This document shows, in pieces, positions 44,501-54,486 of a stretch of 64,000 bases of DNA. A model generated the notes under the pieces. The model had not been told where the DNA came from. It searched no databases and was given only the letters and a program-made list of their open reading frames with translations. Every line of letters begins with the position of its first letter. The stretch's first letter is position 1. The stretch is from positions 186,001 through 250,000 of the forward strand of contig NZ_VIRV01000001.1 in NCBI RefSeq assembly GCF_019754295.1, read 5' to 3'. The position numbers were made by a program, and so were the translations under genes. The stretch is from Sellimonas caecigallum (lineage in GTDB: Bacteria; Bacillota; Clostridia; Lachnospirales; Lachnospiraceae).

Positions 44501-45412
44501 TCATTCTTTTTTATAGAATGCTATGACTTTTTCCGCCGTTTCCAGGAGTTTTTCTTTTACAGTTTTCGGCTCCAATACCTCTGCCTTTGCACCAAAGGTC
44601 AGCAGCCAGCCAAGCAGCGTATCTTCATCTGTGTAATCCATCTGGAACAGAAGCCTTCCATCCTCCTGCTTTTCAAAGCACTGAGGGCCAAATTCCTCTA
44701 TGAGTCTCCATTTCATTTCCGGCTCAAACAACACTTTTACCCGGATATTTGCCGGGAAAATTCTTTCATTGGAGAGATCCGGCAGTGGGACCTGCCTGGG
44801 TTCGAATTCTTCTTCCATCTTCTTTAAATCCTCCAGCCGGTTCAGCTTAAAAAGGCGGAAATCCTCCCGTTTCATGCACCAGCCCCACACATACCAGCTG
44901 GACCATTTAAAGATCAGATAATAGGGTTCGATCACTCGGATACTGTCGCCGCCAGGAGCAAAATAATGAAAAACGATCTTTTTTCTTTCTTCCACAGCAT
45001 CCTGAATCAGGGATATTTTCGGTAACAAAGATTCTTTATACCAGGATGACAGGTCGATCAGAACCGAATCTCTTCCGCTTACAAAATCTGATGCACCAAC
45101 TTTCAGTTTCTCCATCAGCTGTCCATAGTAACTGCTCCCGCTGACACTGTCCAGACTCCGAAGACCAGCCATGATCATTTTCATATCCTTGGAAGTCAAA
45201 AGCGTTCTGTCCATACGGTATCCTTCCATAATGCTGATACCGCCGCCCGCTCCCTGTGTAGTACGGATGGGGATTCCCGCTCTGCACAGTGTTTCAATAT
45301 CCCGGTTTATTGTTCTTCTGGAAACTTCAAATTTCTCTGCAAGTTCCGGTGCCGTACACTTTTCCTGCTGCAGAAGAACGGATAGTATGCCAATCAGCCG
45401 ATCTGTCTTCAT
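44501..45412 (-). CDS. WYL-domain (YafY/DeoR-type) transcriptional regulator
   Basis: 303 residues. N-terminal helix-turn-helix: RLIGILSVLLQQEKCTAPEL, AEKFEVSRRTINRDIETL. The middle WYL domain has YYLIFKWSSWYVWGWCMKRE and LFKLNRLEDL. ATG 45412 with AGGAGG 6 bases upstream; an upstream in-frame extension of 14 codons crosses the operator. The dyad at 45446 suggests autoregulation and control of the TfoX/GyrI-like genes. Confidence 0.92.
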   Translation of the reverse strand: MKTDRLIGILSVLLQQEKCTAPELAEKFEVSRRTINRDIETLCRAGIPIRTTQGAGGGISIMEGYRMDRTLLTSKDMKMIMAGLRSLDSVSGSSYYGQLMEKLKVGASDFVSGRDSVLIDLSSWYKESLLPKISLIQDAVEERKKIVFHYFAPGGDSIRVIEPYYLIFKWSSWYVWGWCMKREDFRLFKLNRLEDLKKMEEEFEPRQVPLPDLSNERIFPANIRVKVLFEPEMKWRLIEEFGPQCFEKQEDGRLLFQMDYTDEDTLLGWLLTFGAKAEVLEPKTVKEKLLETAEKVIAFYKKE

Positions 45413-45445
45413 TTGCTCCCTCCTGTTTTTATCATAACAAAATAA

Positions 45446-45467
45446 ACATGACAACTATATGTCATGT
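45446..45467. promoter_or_regulatory. Operator-like dyad of the WYL regulator
   Basis: ACATGACA-N6-TGTCATGT, perfect 8-6-8 inverted repeat 34 bases upstream of the WYL regulator start, overlapping a TTGTCA -35-like element on the minus strand. Confidence 0.65.
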
Positions 45468-45482
45468 CTATTTTAACATTTT

Positions 45483-45786
45483 TTAAGAAAAACTGCAGGG
45501 TGCCATACTAGACGATGGGTGGTTCGTTTTAGTAAATGGAACATGAGCAACATCGTTTCTGATATGGAGCGCCTCATTCTTCATTATCAATTCAATCGTA
45601 TGTGAATTGTCAAGGTATATTTGATTCGCCGCTCTCTGGAGGTAGATGCCCTCAGTTATAAAAAGTGATTATCGCGATGTCGTCCGTACGGCACCAGTCA
45701 ACATCTGTCATACCGCTATGACAACATTCATTAAGAAGCCTGATTAGTTCCTCCATGGAGACACAGGCTTTGCAAGTAGCTTCCAT
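45483..45786 (-). pseudogene. Small conserved-looking gene with a one-base frameshift
   Basis: From ATG 45786 (AAGGA 7 bases upstream) the frame reads MEATCKACVSMEELIRLLNE, then CCHSGMTDVDWC and DDIAIITFYN before a stop at 45652. In the next frame the text continues without a break: EGIYLQRAANQIYLDNSHTI, then ELIMKNEALHIRNDVAHVPF to a stop at 45483. Removing one T at 45654-45655 would join FYN to EGIYL. Family not recognised. Cysteine-rich N-terminus. Confidence 0.5.
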
Positions 45787-46057
45787 ATCCTATCCTTCAT
45801 AATTGTAATATTGTAATGAAATAGTCTAAATATCTATCGACTACAATTACAAAGAAATCCAATGGAGTATTTGTTACCTATGTACATGATAGTTTTTATC
45901 ATTTTTAACCTGATGCTTATTCTCTCTACAAAATATTTTAAAAAATATTTCGAAACATTTTAATACAAGTGTAGATTGCCCATAAATTTAGAAATTTATC
46001 ATAACCATATGGGCTGCAGAGTTCTATTAAGTATGTAACCAAAACAGATTTGGTGGG
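45787..46057. other. AT-rich region beyond the leader-distal end of the CRISPR array
   Basis: No gene, hairpin or repeat recognised. Base composition is clearly more AT-rich than the flanking genes. Confidence 0.6.
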
Positions 46058-49000
46058 CTTTCAACTCATGGCATCACAAAGAGATCGACGTTTTCCTGGT
46101 TATTTCTTATGTATACTCTGTCGACCCCGGCAGGTTGTCCGGTATGCTGGCCAGAAGGAACTTTCAACTCACTACCTCACAAGGAGGTCGACGTTCCAAA
46201 GTCTGAGAATCAGCCGGAGATTATTCTTTCAACTCACGACCTCACAAGGAGGTCGACTTTTTTTCCTCTCGATCTCCAATAAGCGCCGATCTCTTTCAAC
46301 TCACGACCTCACAAGGAGGTCGACCTTTTGCCTTAGACTGTTTCTTTTCCCATTCAGCCTTTCAACTCACGACCTCACAAGGAGGTCGACGGCTGTAAAT
46401 CCGGACGTCTCCCTTGGGGCTGTCTTTCAACTCACGACCTCACAAGGAGGTCGACGTTTTGTTGCCGGGCATTGATTCCGCTCATCAGCAGCCTTTCAAC
46501 TCACGACCTCACAAGGAGGTCGACTGATATTCCTCCTTATCTTTCTGACAGCATGATCGCCTTTCAACTCACGACCTCACAAGGAGGTCGACAATACAGG
46601 AGAACCGCCTTATAAGATTTCTTATGTCTTTCAACTCACGACCTCACAAGGAGGTCGACTGTTACTGAGTACGCCACTTGTGTTGTATCCGGTCTTTCAA
46701 CTCACGACCTCACAAGGAGGTCGACTGGATTTGGAACAGGATGGGAAACAGAAATGAAACTTTCAACTCACGACCTCACAAGGAGGTCGACTACGCAGCT
46801 CAAAAATCACAGATTGTTGCTAATCTTTCAACTCACGACCTCACAAGGAGGTCGACCAAACGAAAGGAGCGAGGGAGAATGATATATAATCTTTCAACTC
46901 ACGACCTCACAAGGAGGTCGACCTGTTACTGGCTTTAGCTTTTGGAGATTTAATGATCTTTCAACTCACGACCTCACAAGGAGGTCGACGACATCTGATC
47001 CAGCGTGTCGTCGTCACTATCAGCCCTTTCAACTCACGACCTCACAAGGAGGTCGACTCATGTATACGTGCCATCATCCATGCTGGGATGCCTTTCAACT
47101 CACGACCTCACAAGGAGGTCGACCTACACATCAGGTCTGGCAAGGTAAGGTATGGAATCTTTCAACTCACGACCTCACAAGGAGGTCGACAGAGGCAGGT
47201 CCCGTTTTTTTGTACATGGTACCCATACTTTCAACTCACGACCTCACAAGGAGGTCGACCAAAACGGAGAACCTGTCTTTTTAGCGAAGGACCTTTCAAC
47301 TCACGACCTCACAAGGAGGTCGACTGGTCAGAAAAAGACTACGAAAATGGCATGGGATCTTTCAACTCACGACCTCACAAGGAGGTCGACATATTTACAA
47401 GATGCCATGCGTTACCTCACTTTCCTTTCAACTCACGACCTCACAAGGAGGTCGACTTGCCCACTTGCTATACCACGCACTAACAAGCAGCCTTTCAACT
47501 CACGACCTCACAAGGAGGTCGACCCTCGCTCATTGTTTTTCTTGCCTAACGGGCAATCCTTTCAACTCACGACCTCACAAGGAGGTCGACCCCGATAATC
47601 TTGATGAAGGGCGTCGAGCTGATCGCTTTCAACTCACGACCTCACAAGGAGGTCGACCCTTTATAATATTCTGTCAGTGTACGAGGATGAACGATGCTTT
47701 CAACTCACGACCTCACAAGGAGGTCGACGTTCTGCTCATAGGTCGGTATCAACGCCATACACTCTTTCAACTCACGACCTCACAAGGAGGTCGACTTGGC
47801 ATAACATCATCTCCTTTATTTTTGGGTATCTTTCAACTCACGACCTCACAAGGAGGTCGACGGTATTGGCAGATCGGAAAACCGGAGGAAGTAGATGCTT
47901 TCAACTCACGACCTCACAAGGAGGTCGACCTAGACAGTTTCCCACTCTGCTCTACCTCATGGTCTTTCAACTCACGACCTCACAAGGAGGTCGACCTCTA
48001 TCTGTATATGCATCTAGGATTGATAAGACGGCTTTCAACTCACGACCTCACAAGGAGGTCGACGCGTTAGCTGGTATCGTCGAAGCGTGCAAAGCCCTTT
48101 CAACTCACGACCTCACAAGGAGGTCGACGGCCGTATCCGACAGTCGATGTGGCACAGTATTTAGCCTTTCAACTCACGACCTCACAAGGAGGTCGACGAT
48201 TTTGCTCTATCAGCTCCAGAAACAATATCGTTCTTTCAACTCACGACCTCACAAGGAGGTCGACAGTTCCATTCCGCCGGCATACCTGAATAGCGCAGTC
48301 TTTCAACTCACGACCTCACAAGGAGGTCGACGTCATGAACCTTTGCAAGTTTACTTACCAGTACCCTTTCAACTCACGACCTCACAAGGAGGTCGACATA
48401 GCCTGTCCGACTTCTGCTCTCTTATCAGAGTCTTTCAACTCACGACCTCACAAGGAGGTCGACGCTACCGGTAGGATGCATTCTCCGATTTGATTAGTCT
48501 TTCAACTCACGACCTCACAAGGAGGTCGACAAACGGACTGCAGATAATTTTGATTGACGGAGTGGACTTTCAACTCACGACCTCACAAGGAGGTCGACAT
48601 AAATCCCAGTTTAGGTTATCAACAATACTATTCTTTCAACTCACGACCTCACAAGGAGGTCGACTTCTTTCAAAAATTTCACTGCATCCATTATTCCTTT
48701 CAACTCACGACCTCACAAGGAGGTCGACTGCCATCGCTATACATGGTTTCCGTTCTGGTCCATCTTTCAACTCACGACCTCACAAGGAGGTCGACAATAA
48801 GTGTGTGGCATTTGATTTTTGTCTTTTGCTCTTTCAACTCACGACCTCACAAGGAGGTCGACGCTGATCTGCAGCTTGGTATCATCCGGGAGATTGTCCT
48901 TTCAACTCACGACCTCACAAGGAGGTCGACGGAGTACAAGGAGGGTATGCCAATGCTGGAATAGTCTTTCAACTCACGACCTCACAAGGAGGTCGACGCC

Positions 49001-49465
49001 CTGCTGTTTTCGCCTTGCTTTCAGCGTTGGACTTTCAACTCACGACCTCACAAGGAGGTCGACTCCACCTCCTCTCTGCGAAAATTGGAAGCGAAATCTT
49101 TCAACTCACGACCTCACAAGGAGGTCGACAGGTAGTCAATGTATACACCGTCACTCTCGTGCCTCTTTCAACTCACGACCTCACAAGGAGGTCGACATTT
49201 AAGCCTTTTAAGCCATGCTCAGGGCATAAAACTTTCAACTCACGACCTCACAAGGAGGTCGACATTATTTTTCTATTGACACTTTCGTGTCGTCAATGAC
49301 TTTCAACTCACGACCTCACAAGGAGGTCGACTTGCCTCCGGTATTACCGACAGCAACAGTCCGGTCTTTCAACTCACGACCTCACAAGGAGGTCGACGTT
49401 AAACAACTCCTGCGGGCTGTCGGTGTCATACTCCTTTCAACTCACGACCTCACAAGGAGGTCGAC
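46058..49465 (-). CRISPR. Type I-C CRISPR array, 51 repeats, about 50 spacers
   Basis: 32-base repeat; on the minus strand it begins GTCGACCTCC, has the stem GACCTC-CTTGT-GAGGTC and ends GTGAGTTGAAAG, the type I-C form. Repeats start (plus coordinates) at 46058, 46161, 46226 and then every 64-71 bases to 49434. Spacers are 32-39 bases, mostly 34-36. The array is read from the cas2 side: the leader lies at 49466-49634 and the repeat next to it is perfect, while the far-end repeat (46058-46089) has five substitutions and the next (46161) one. The 46090-46160 interval is double length and contains a truncated repeat (GTCGAC at 46120-46125). Confidence 0.98.
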
Positions 49466-49634
49466 GGCAAATTTCAACAATAATTTATTGAAATTCTATA
49501 CAATTATTCACTATTATATCCAAATTACCAATTCTCTCACAGCTTTTTGTCTTTCCGATTTTTTATCTAACATGTCTTTTTGCAAGTTTTCTGGTGCGAA
49601 TCTCCCAACATTTTCTGTCCTCTTTACATTCGCA
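49466..49634 (-). promoter_or_regulatory. CRISPR leader with promoter
   Basis: AT-rich stretch between cas2 and the first repeat. On the minus strand a TATAAT -10 at 49513-49518 would start transcription about 40 bases before the first repeat. An inverted repeat GTGCGAAT / ATTCGCAC flanks the cas2-proximal part, similar to paired GTGCGAA elements in other I-C leaders; possibly for spacer integration or leader recognition. Confidence 0.75.
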
Positions 49635-49925
49635 CTAAATAATTAAGGTATCGGTTACGTCAAAACTAGGCTTGACTCCAATATGTTCTACTTTATTTTT
49701 ATATTTATCCCCCAGATTATAAAATCGCAAACTGTCCGCTTCCTTATCGATGATATCCTCCAAATTTGCTTTTATCTGACGGTACTTCGTCGCGTCAAGC
49801 TGACACTCGAAGACAGAATTCTGCACCCGTTGACCATAGTTCACACACTGCTTAGCCACTTTTCTCAGACGTTTACGACCTGCGGCAGTCTGTGTATTTA
49901 CATCATATGTTATAATCACAAGCAT
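49635..49925 (-). CDS. cas2: CRISPR-associated endonuclease Cas2 (type I-C)
   Basis: 96 residues. Ferredoxin-like fold subunit of the Cas1-Cas2 integrase. MLVIITYDVNTQTAAGRKRL has the conserved Asp of the family near residue 8; SVFECQLDATKYRQIK and DSLRFYNLGD follow. Last gene of the cas operon, 9 bases after cas1, and adjacent to the leader. Confidence 0.96.
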   Translation of the reverse strand: MLVIITYDVNTQTAAGRKRLRKVAKQCVNYGQRVQNSVFECQLDATKYRQIKANLEDIIDKEADSLRFYNLGDKYKNKVEHIGVKPSFDVTDTLII

Positions 49926-49934
49926 TTCTATTAC

Positions 49935-50966
49935 CTACTTCCACAAAAACGGAGGATACTCGTCCAAATCTCCACGCAAATATCTCGCCAGCAACATAGC
50001 TTGTGCATGGGGAACCATACCCCACTCAATCTTTTCGTTCAGAAACGGATGTTTTATTACATCCTGTTTTCGCTCCTGCCATGCACTTAAAAAAAGTTTT
50101 CTTCCACTGTCATCCAGTATAACGGCACCATTTTCTTTCTGGATAAAATTTTCCTTTTTCACAATCCGCTTATTGATCATGGTAAGGACGAACCGATCAG
50201 CCATAATACCTCGCAGCTCTTCCATCACATCCAGAGCAAGCGAAATCCTCCCTGGCCGATCTGTATGATAGAACCCTACATAGGGATCAAGTCCAACTGC
50301 TTCCAAAGCTGAGCTACACATACCTGCCAGCAGACTATAAGCAAAAGAAAGCATTGCATTTACATTATCAAGAGGCGGCCTCCTGCTACGCTCCCGGAAG
50401 TAAAAATCCTCTTTTTGCTGCAGGATTAGTTGATCGAACACAGAAAAATAGACAGAAGCCGCTTCTCCTTCCAGCCCCAGAAGTTTTGAAGCATCCTTAC
50501 ATACTCTAATGTCCTGAAGCCTGTGATAGAGAAACGCTGATTTTTCTTTCATCTTGTCCACATCTAGTCTCAACGGATAATCACGAGTGGCACGTTCTAA
50601 GATCCATCTTGTATTATATACTTTTCCAAAAATAAAATTTCTTGCAATGCTGATACTTTTCTCTTTATTTTCGCTGACACGGTACTGCTGCTTTCTCAAA
50701 GTAACGTTTCCTTTGACTTCCCCTGTTACTCTTGCAAGGAATCTTCCGTTTCCAGACATAAATGTTAGGTCTATATTTCTCTGAGCGCACACTCCCATCA
50801 GTGCCGGACTTGCACCTGTATAGCCAAATGTCACAATACCTTGGAGATTATGCAGTGGGATCCGCCCAATCTCCTCCCTTTCTTCCAGCACAACCACATT
50901 TTCCCCATCCAAAGAAAGATATCTGTTTGTGCCAGTTACATACAGGGTATTTAATAATCGTTTCAA
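49935..50966 (-). CDS. cas1: CRISPR-associated integrase Cas1 (type I-C)
   Basis: 343 residues. Catalyses spacer integration with Cas2. Visible: NTLYVTGTNRYLSLDGENVV, GYTGASPALMGVC, DNVNAMLSFAYSLLAG with the expected Asn/metal region, and GLDPYVGFYHTDRPGRISLA (His and Asp of the active site). The start is TTG at 50966: its TTGA overlaps the cas4 stop, and GGAGG lies 7 bases upstream. Confidence 0.96.
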   Translation of the reverse strand: MKRLLNTLYVTGTNRYLSLDGENVVVLEEREEIGRIPLHNLQGIVTFGYTGASPALMGVCAQRNIDLTFMSGNGRFLARVTGEVKGNVTLRKQQYRVSENKEKSISIARNFIFGKVYNTRWILERATRDYPLRLDVDKMKEKSAFLYHRLQDIRVCKDASKLLGLEGEAASVYFSVFDQLILQQKEDFYFRERSRRPPLDNVNAMLSFAYSLLAGMCSSALEAVGLDPYVGFYHTDRPGRISLALDVMEELRGIMADRFVLTMINKRIVKKENFIQKENGAVILDDSGRKLFLSAWQERKQDVIKHPFLNEKIEWGMVPHAQAMLLARYLRGDLDEYPPFLWK

Positions 50967-51634
50967 TCTGGTTCCTCCTCTTTCATTCTACTGTCTAGAT
51001 AGCTTTTTACGGAAATATCTTTGTTCAGCATGGGCAAACAGATATCTTTCAGCGAACATGCATTACAACTTTTACTTCGTTTTACTTTTGGTGTATACCT
51101 TTGTCCGTAATACTTATGCATCTCCACAAACATATCCTTCACTTTGCGCCTTAGTTTCTCAGTAAATTCTATTGTCTCGCGGTGCCGTATTTCTCCATAA
51201 TAGATATATCCATAAGGAATATCACAGCACAACATTTCTTCTAAACAGAGCGCCTGTGCCGCAACCTGCAACGCATCAACATCGTTTAACTTCGGCTTTC
51301 CCCGCTTATACTCGACCGGCACCACAGTATATTTCCCTTCGTGACCGGAAATCGAAATCCCTTTCTCCGATCTGTGGAATTCTACAACATCACACTCACC
51401 ACTTATTCCGAGTTCCCTTGAATGCACCGGCATGGCTCTGACAACAATAAGATTACCTCTTTTTTCTTTCATAGCTACGTCATGTGCTTTTTCATGGAGA
51501 AGGTGCCCTTCCACAGTTCTTACATTCTCCTGCCACTGAAGTTCAATATAAGCAAGCGCCCACTGTCTACGACAAAAAGCGAAATGCTGGATTCCTGAAA
51601 GCTGCAGAAAATCTTCCTCATTATACAAAATCAA
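50963..51634 (-). CDS. cas4: CRISPR-associated exonuclease Cas4 (type I-C)
   Basis: 223 residues. RecB-like nuclease that trims and orients prespacers by PAM. Cysteine ligands of the iron-sulfur cluster: C21 in FAFCRRQW, and C190, C193, C199 in SCNACSLKDICLP. Nuclease motifs: HEKAHD, ECDVVEF, VPVEYKRGKPK. Overlaps cas7 by 14 bases and cas1 by 4. Confidence 0.95.
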   Translation of the reverse strand: MILYNEEDFLQLSGIQHFAFCRRQWALAYIELQWQENVRTVEGHLLHEKAHDVAMKEKRGNLIVVRAMPVHSRELGISGECDVVEFHRSEKGISISGHEGKYTVVPVEYKRGKPKLNDVDALQVAAQALCLEEMLCCDIPYGYIYYGEIRHRETIEFTEKLRRKVKDMFVEMHKYYGQRYTPKVKRSKSCNACSLKDICLPMLNKDISVKSYLDSRMKEEEPD

Positions 51635-52475
51635 ATACCTCCGGTTTCACACAACCATCCAATTCCCATGTAATACCGTAGTCTTCAAACTTTGAAGGCC
51701 TGCTTACCTCATTCATTTTAAAGCTTCTTTGTATCTTTCCGCTTGAGACAGCCGGTGTTTTTTCAACATGCTGCCACCAGTACATCCTGCACACCTCTAT
51801 ACTTCCGTCTGGTCTTGCCGATGAGGCGTCATTTTCGAACAGTGTCTTTAAAGATTCTTTCAAGATTTCTGCATCCTCCTGCGAAAATCCTGTTTTTTCT
51901 GCAAGCTGTACATTAACACTCCCCATTAGCTTATATACAGCATACGCAATTCGGTGCTTTGTTCCCATCGTATCCGACGCCTTACTCTCTTTTCCCGCCT
52001 CGCTGTTCACACTCTTAGTGATCTGCATACTGATAATATCCACGGGAGACAGGCTTACCGCCTGATGGATTGACACCGGGCCTCGTACGCCAAAAGATAC
52101 GTCCTCTCCTTTAAATGCAAATACCTGTCCAAAACTTCTCACATCGATCCATTCCTTACAGGCTATCTGGGCACACAGATCTCTGTTCGCTTTTTTCTTT
52201 TTACTGATCTCTTTGTTCAGCTCTTCACAACTTTCCGCTCTCTCCTTTAAGCTGCGGAACCCGTCATCTGCCCTGTCATCCGGTTGCACAAACACTCGCT
52301 GTCCTAAATCCTGAAAACGGTTTCTTATCTTTCTTTTGATACATACATCTGAAATCTCTCCGTACCCGTCAAGATTGATTCTAGGGCGATTTCCATTCAG
52401 CGGATCGCCATTAGGATTGGCATTGGACACACTCACAAACAATGTAAAATCAATTTTCCCTTTTAATTCACTCAT
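51621..52475 (-). CDS. cas7: Cascade backbone protein Cas7 (Csd2, type I-C)
   Basis: 284 residues. RRM-fold subunit that polymerises along the crRNA. FTLFVSVSNANPNGDPLNGN, then RINLDGYGEISDVCIKRKIR is the Csd2 opening; FGVRGPVSIHQAVSLSPVDI and NSEAGKESKASDTMGTKHRI follow. ATG 52475 follows GGAGG and overlaps the cas8c stop by 8 bases; the six codons before it form part of the site. Confidence 0.95.
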   Translation of the reverse strand: MSELKGKIDFTLFVSVSNANPNGDPLNGNRPRINLDGYGEISDVCIKRKIRNRFQDLGQRVFVQPDDRADDGFRSLKERAESCEELNKEISKKKKANRDLCAQIACKEWIDVRSFGQVFAFKGEDVSFGVRGPVSIHQAVSLSPVDIISMQITKSVNSEAGKESKASDTMGTKHRIAYAVYKLMGSVNVQLAEKTGFSQEDAEILKESLKTLFENDASSARPDGSIEVCRMYWWQHVEKTPAVSSGKIQRSFKMNEVSRPSKFEDYGITWELDGCVKPEVFDFV

Positions 52476-52860
52476 TTTCGTTTCCTCCATCATTTGCTTT
52501 ATTTTTATTATATTTCAGATCATAAGACTGACTGTGGAACCCTAAAAGGTAGAGTCCATCTAACTTATCATTTTTACGAAACGAATCCATATCAAAGAGC
52601 TGACAAATGCTGTCTATCAGATTTTCATAGTATCGTCTCTCCACGATCGGAAGTTTATTGAGATATGGCTGTAGATTTTCTTCTATGATCTTCCATGTCT
52701 CGAACGGTCTCTGGGAAAAAATATTCATATACCGCTTTGCATTTGTCACTCTCGCATTATCCTTTTCTTTCTCAAATGTGCGATACTCAATCCTGTCTGC
52801 CACGGCAAGTAGTCTTCCGTACAAATAAGCTCTGTTTTCGCATTCTTTATTCAATGCCAT
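52468..52860 (-). CDS. cas11c: Internal small-subunit gene Cas11c within cas8c
   Basis: An in-frame ATG at 52860 (codon 543 of cas8c) is preceded by AAGGAGGA at 7 bases spacing, the best ribosome binding site inside the gene. The product is 130 residues, all helical: [40 protein letters not shown], then NLQPYLNKL. In type I-C systems the small subunit Cas11c is made by internal translation from cas8c; the start motif ([13 protein letters not shown]) and length fit. It would line the belly of Cascade. Confidence 0.8.
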   Translation of the reverse strand: MALNKECENRAYLYGRLLAVADRIEYRTFEKEKDNARVTNAKRYMNIFSQRPFETWKIIEENLQPYLNKLPIVERRYYENLIDSICQLFDMDSFRKNDKLDGLYLLGFHSQSYDLKYNKNKANDGGNENE

Positions 52861-54486
52861 GCCCCATTCCTCCTTCTCTCTCTCATATCTATTTTTTTTC
52901 ACAAATGAGCAGGCCAGTGTCAAAACTCGCTCCCAGTTATAACGCTCTTTATACGCCTGCGGCATGGATGCCCTGTTTATGGCAGTCATAACCAGATCAT
53001 AGGGAATATTCCTGTTATCCCAGATGCAGGGAAGCAACCTGCGTCCAAGCTCTGCATAGAGCCTTTTCCCGTTTTTGTCGGCGATCGTAAGCTTTCCGTT
53101 TGACTCTAATCCGTATAAAATATCAGCGATATCCCGTACCCCCGGTACACCATAATAACTCTTTCTGTTTCCTTCTTTGTATTTCCATTGAATCCATCCA
53201 CACTGCTCATGCCATTTTCTAATATTATCTAAATATCTTACGGTATCCAGGGTCTTAAACTCTGCCAACGCTAACCTTCCTGTCGTTGCCGCATCAAATG
53301 CCATAAGGATCATATGCGAAGTATTTTCTACCTGCTTTCTATATCCTTCCAACGCACTGTAAAACTGCCGTGCGGTCATCGGGTTTCCATCAGACCTTGC
53401 TTCTTCTTTCTCTTCTTTCCAACCATCTGGAAAATCGTCCTGAAACTGTGCCTGAATATCTTCTTCGCCTGTTTCCACCGTGATATCTGACAATGCTAAT
53501 GAACTGATCGTCTCTGTATCCGCATCCCACGGCGGCATTTTCTTCATATCGGACTCCCACGTAATCATCGTCAAAGTATCAAAGCTCCTCCCCTGTTTTC
53601 GAATGATCCATTTCAGAGCATTATGCATTTTCTGAGATGACTCATTTCCAATAGCAAAAGCCTGCTCTTTTGTAGTGAAACGTCCGCGAAATGTAAAGTT
53701 TACATCATCATTTGATGAAACCAGTTTTGCTCCATCACCTTCATTACGGATCTTTTTCGAATGGAGATAGGAGGCTGTCTGAATATTTCCTGTCAGATAA
53801 TCCAGTTCTTTTTTCCCTTCTAGAGAGCGATAATACTGAATGAAGCAATCCATAAGCGAAGAATCTTTCCAACATTCATCGCAGGTCTGTCCAAATTCCA
53901 TTCTATCTTTTCCTCTCACAATAAATCGAACGAATACCATACTTTGAGTGACTCCATCTATCTTAATCTCATCCGTTAGATATCCTTCTTCATTTTGTAG
54001 TAGGATCTTTTCCTGTATAAGGTCTTGAATCAACGTTCTTTTTTTCAAATAATGCCAGACGGCATCTACCTTTTCATGAGAGAAAGAAGATAGGTGCCAT
54101 TTTTCCAGTTCTTCCATGTACAGTTCATTATAACTTACTATGTCTCCCTTTTTATCCTGTACATATCTTCCATAATCTCCTGCCAGATATTTCAGATTAT
54201 CACAAAACGGATGAGGCGCTTTTCCAGCTGTCCTGCTGCCCGATTTTTCTGTTACTGGAATAATCGTCATTTTGTCCTCGCTTCCTACTTTCGATGCCTT
54301 CAGAAATTCTCCTTCTGCACTGAGCGTCACTTGGATCTGAGCTGACACTGTAGTATGGAAAGGTGGCAGTAGTACGTATGGGATCTTCTCATCTTTTCCA
54401 TTCTTCTTAAACAACTTATACTGAATAATTCCCACCTGTGAACTGTTCTTATCATATAAGTTGATTAATTCTTCTTCCCAACTCAA
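52468..54486 (-). CDS. cas8c: Cascade large subunit Cas8c (Csd1)
   Basis: 672 residues. Recognises the PAM and recruits Cas3. The Csd1 features are seen: [20 protein letters not shown] at the start, GTCDEC-like [11 protein letters not shown], and the alpha-helical C-terminal part typical of fused large-small subunit proteins. The start codon is TTG at 54486, whose TTGA overlaps the cas5 stop; AGGAGG is 7 bases upstream. The 3' fifth contains an internal gene, cas11c (52468-52860). Confidence 0.94.
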   Translation of the reverse strand: MSWEEELINLYDKNSSQVGIIQYKLFKKNGKDEKIPYVLLPPFHTTVSAQIQVTLSAEGEFLKASKVGSEDKMTIIPVTEKSGSRTAGKAPHPFCDNLKYLAGDYGRYVQDKKGDIVSYNELYMEELEKWHLSSFSHEKVDAVWHYLKKRTLIQDLIQEKILLQNEEGYLTDEIKIDGVTQSMVFVRFIVRGKDRMEFGQTCDECWKDSSLMDCFIQYYRSLEGKKELDYLTGNIQTASYLHSKKIRNEGDGAKLVSSNDDVNFTFRGRFTTKEQAFAIGNESSQKMHNALKWIIRKQGRSFDTLTMITWESDMKKMPPWDADTETISSLALSDITVETGEEDIQAQFQDDFPDGWKEEKEEARSDGNPMTARQFYSALEGYRKQVENTSHMILMAFDAATTGRLALAEFKTLDTVRYLDNIRKWHEQCGWIQWKYKEGNRKSYYGVPGVRDIADILYGLESNGKLTIADKNGKRLYAELGRRLLPCIWDNRNIPYDLVMTAINRASMPQAYKERYNWERVLTLACSFVKKNRYEREKEEWGMALNKECENRAYLYGRLLAVADRIEYRTFEKEKDNARVTNAKRYMNIFSQRPFETWKIIEENLQPYLNKLPIVERRYYENLIDSICQLFDMDSFRKNDKLDGLYLLGFHSQSYDLKYNKNKANDGGNENE

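Noticed and set aside
46050-49646. Long plus-strand open frames with repeating FQLTTSQGGR, FNSRPHKEVD or LSTHDLTRRST
   Set aside because: They are translations of the 32-base CRISPR repeat; no starts, no ribosome binding sites, no protein family.
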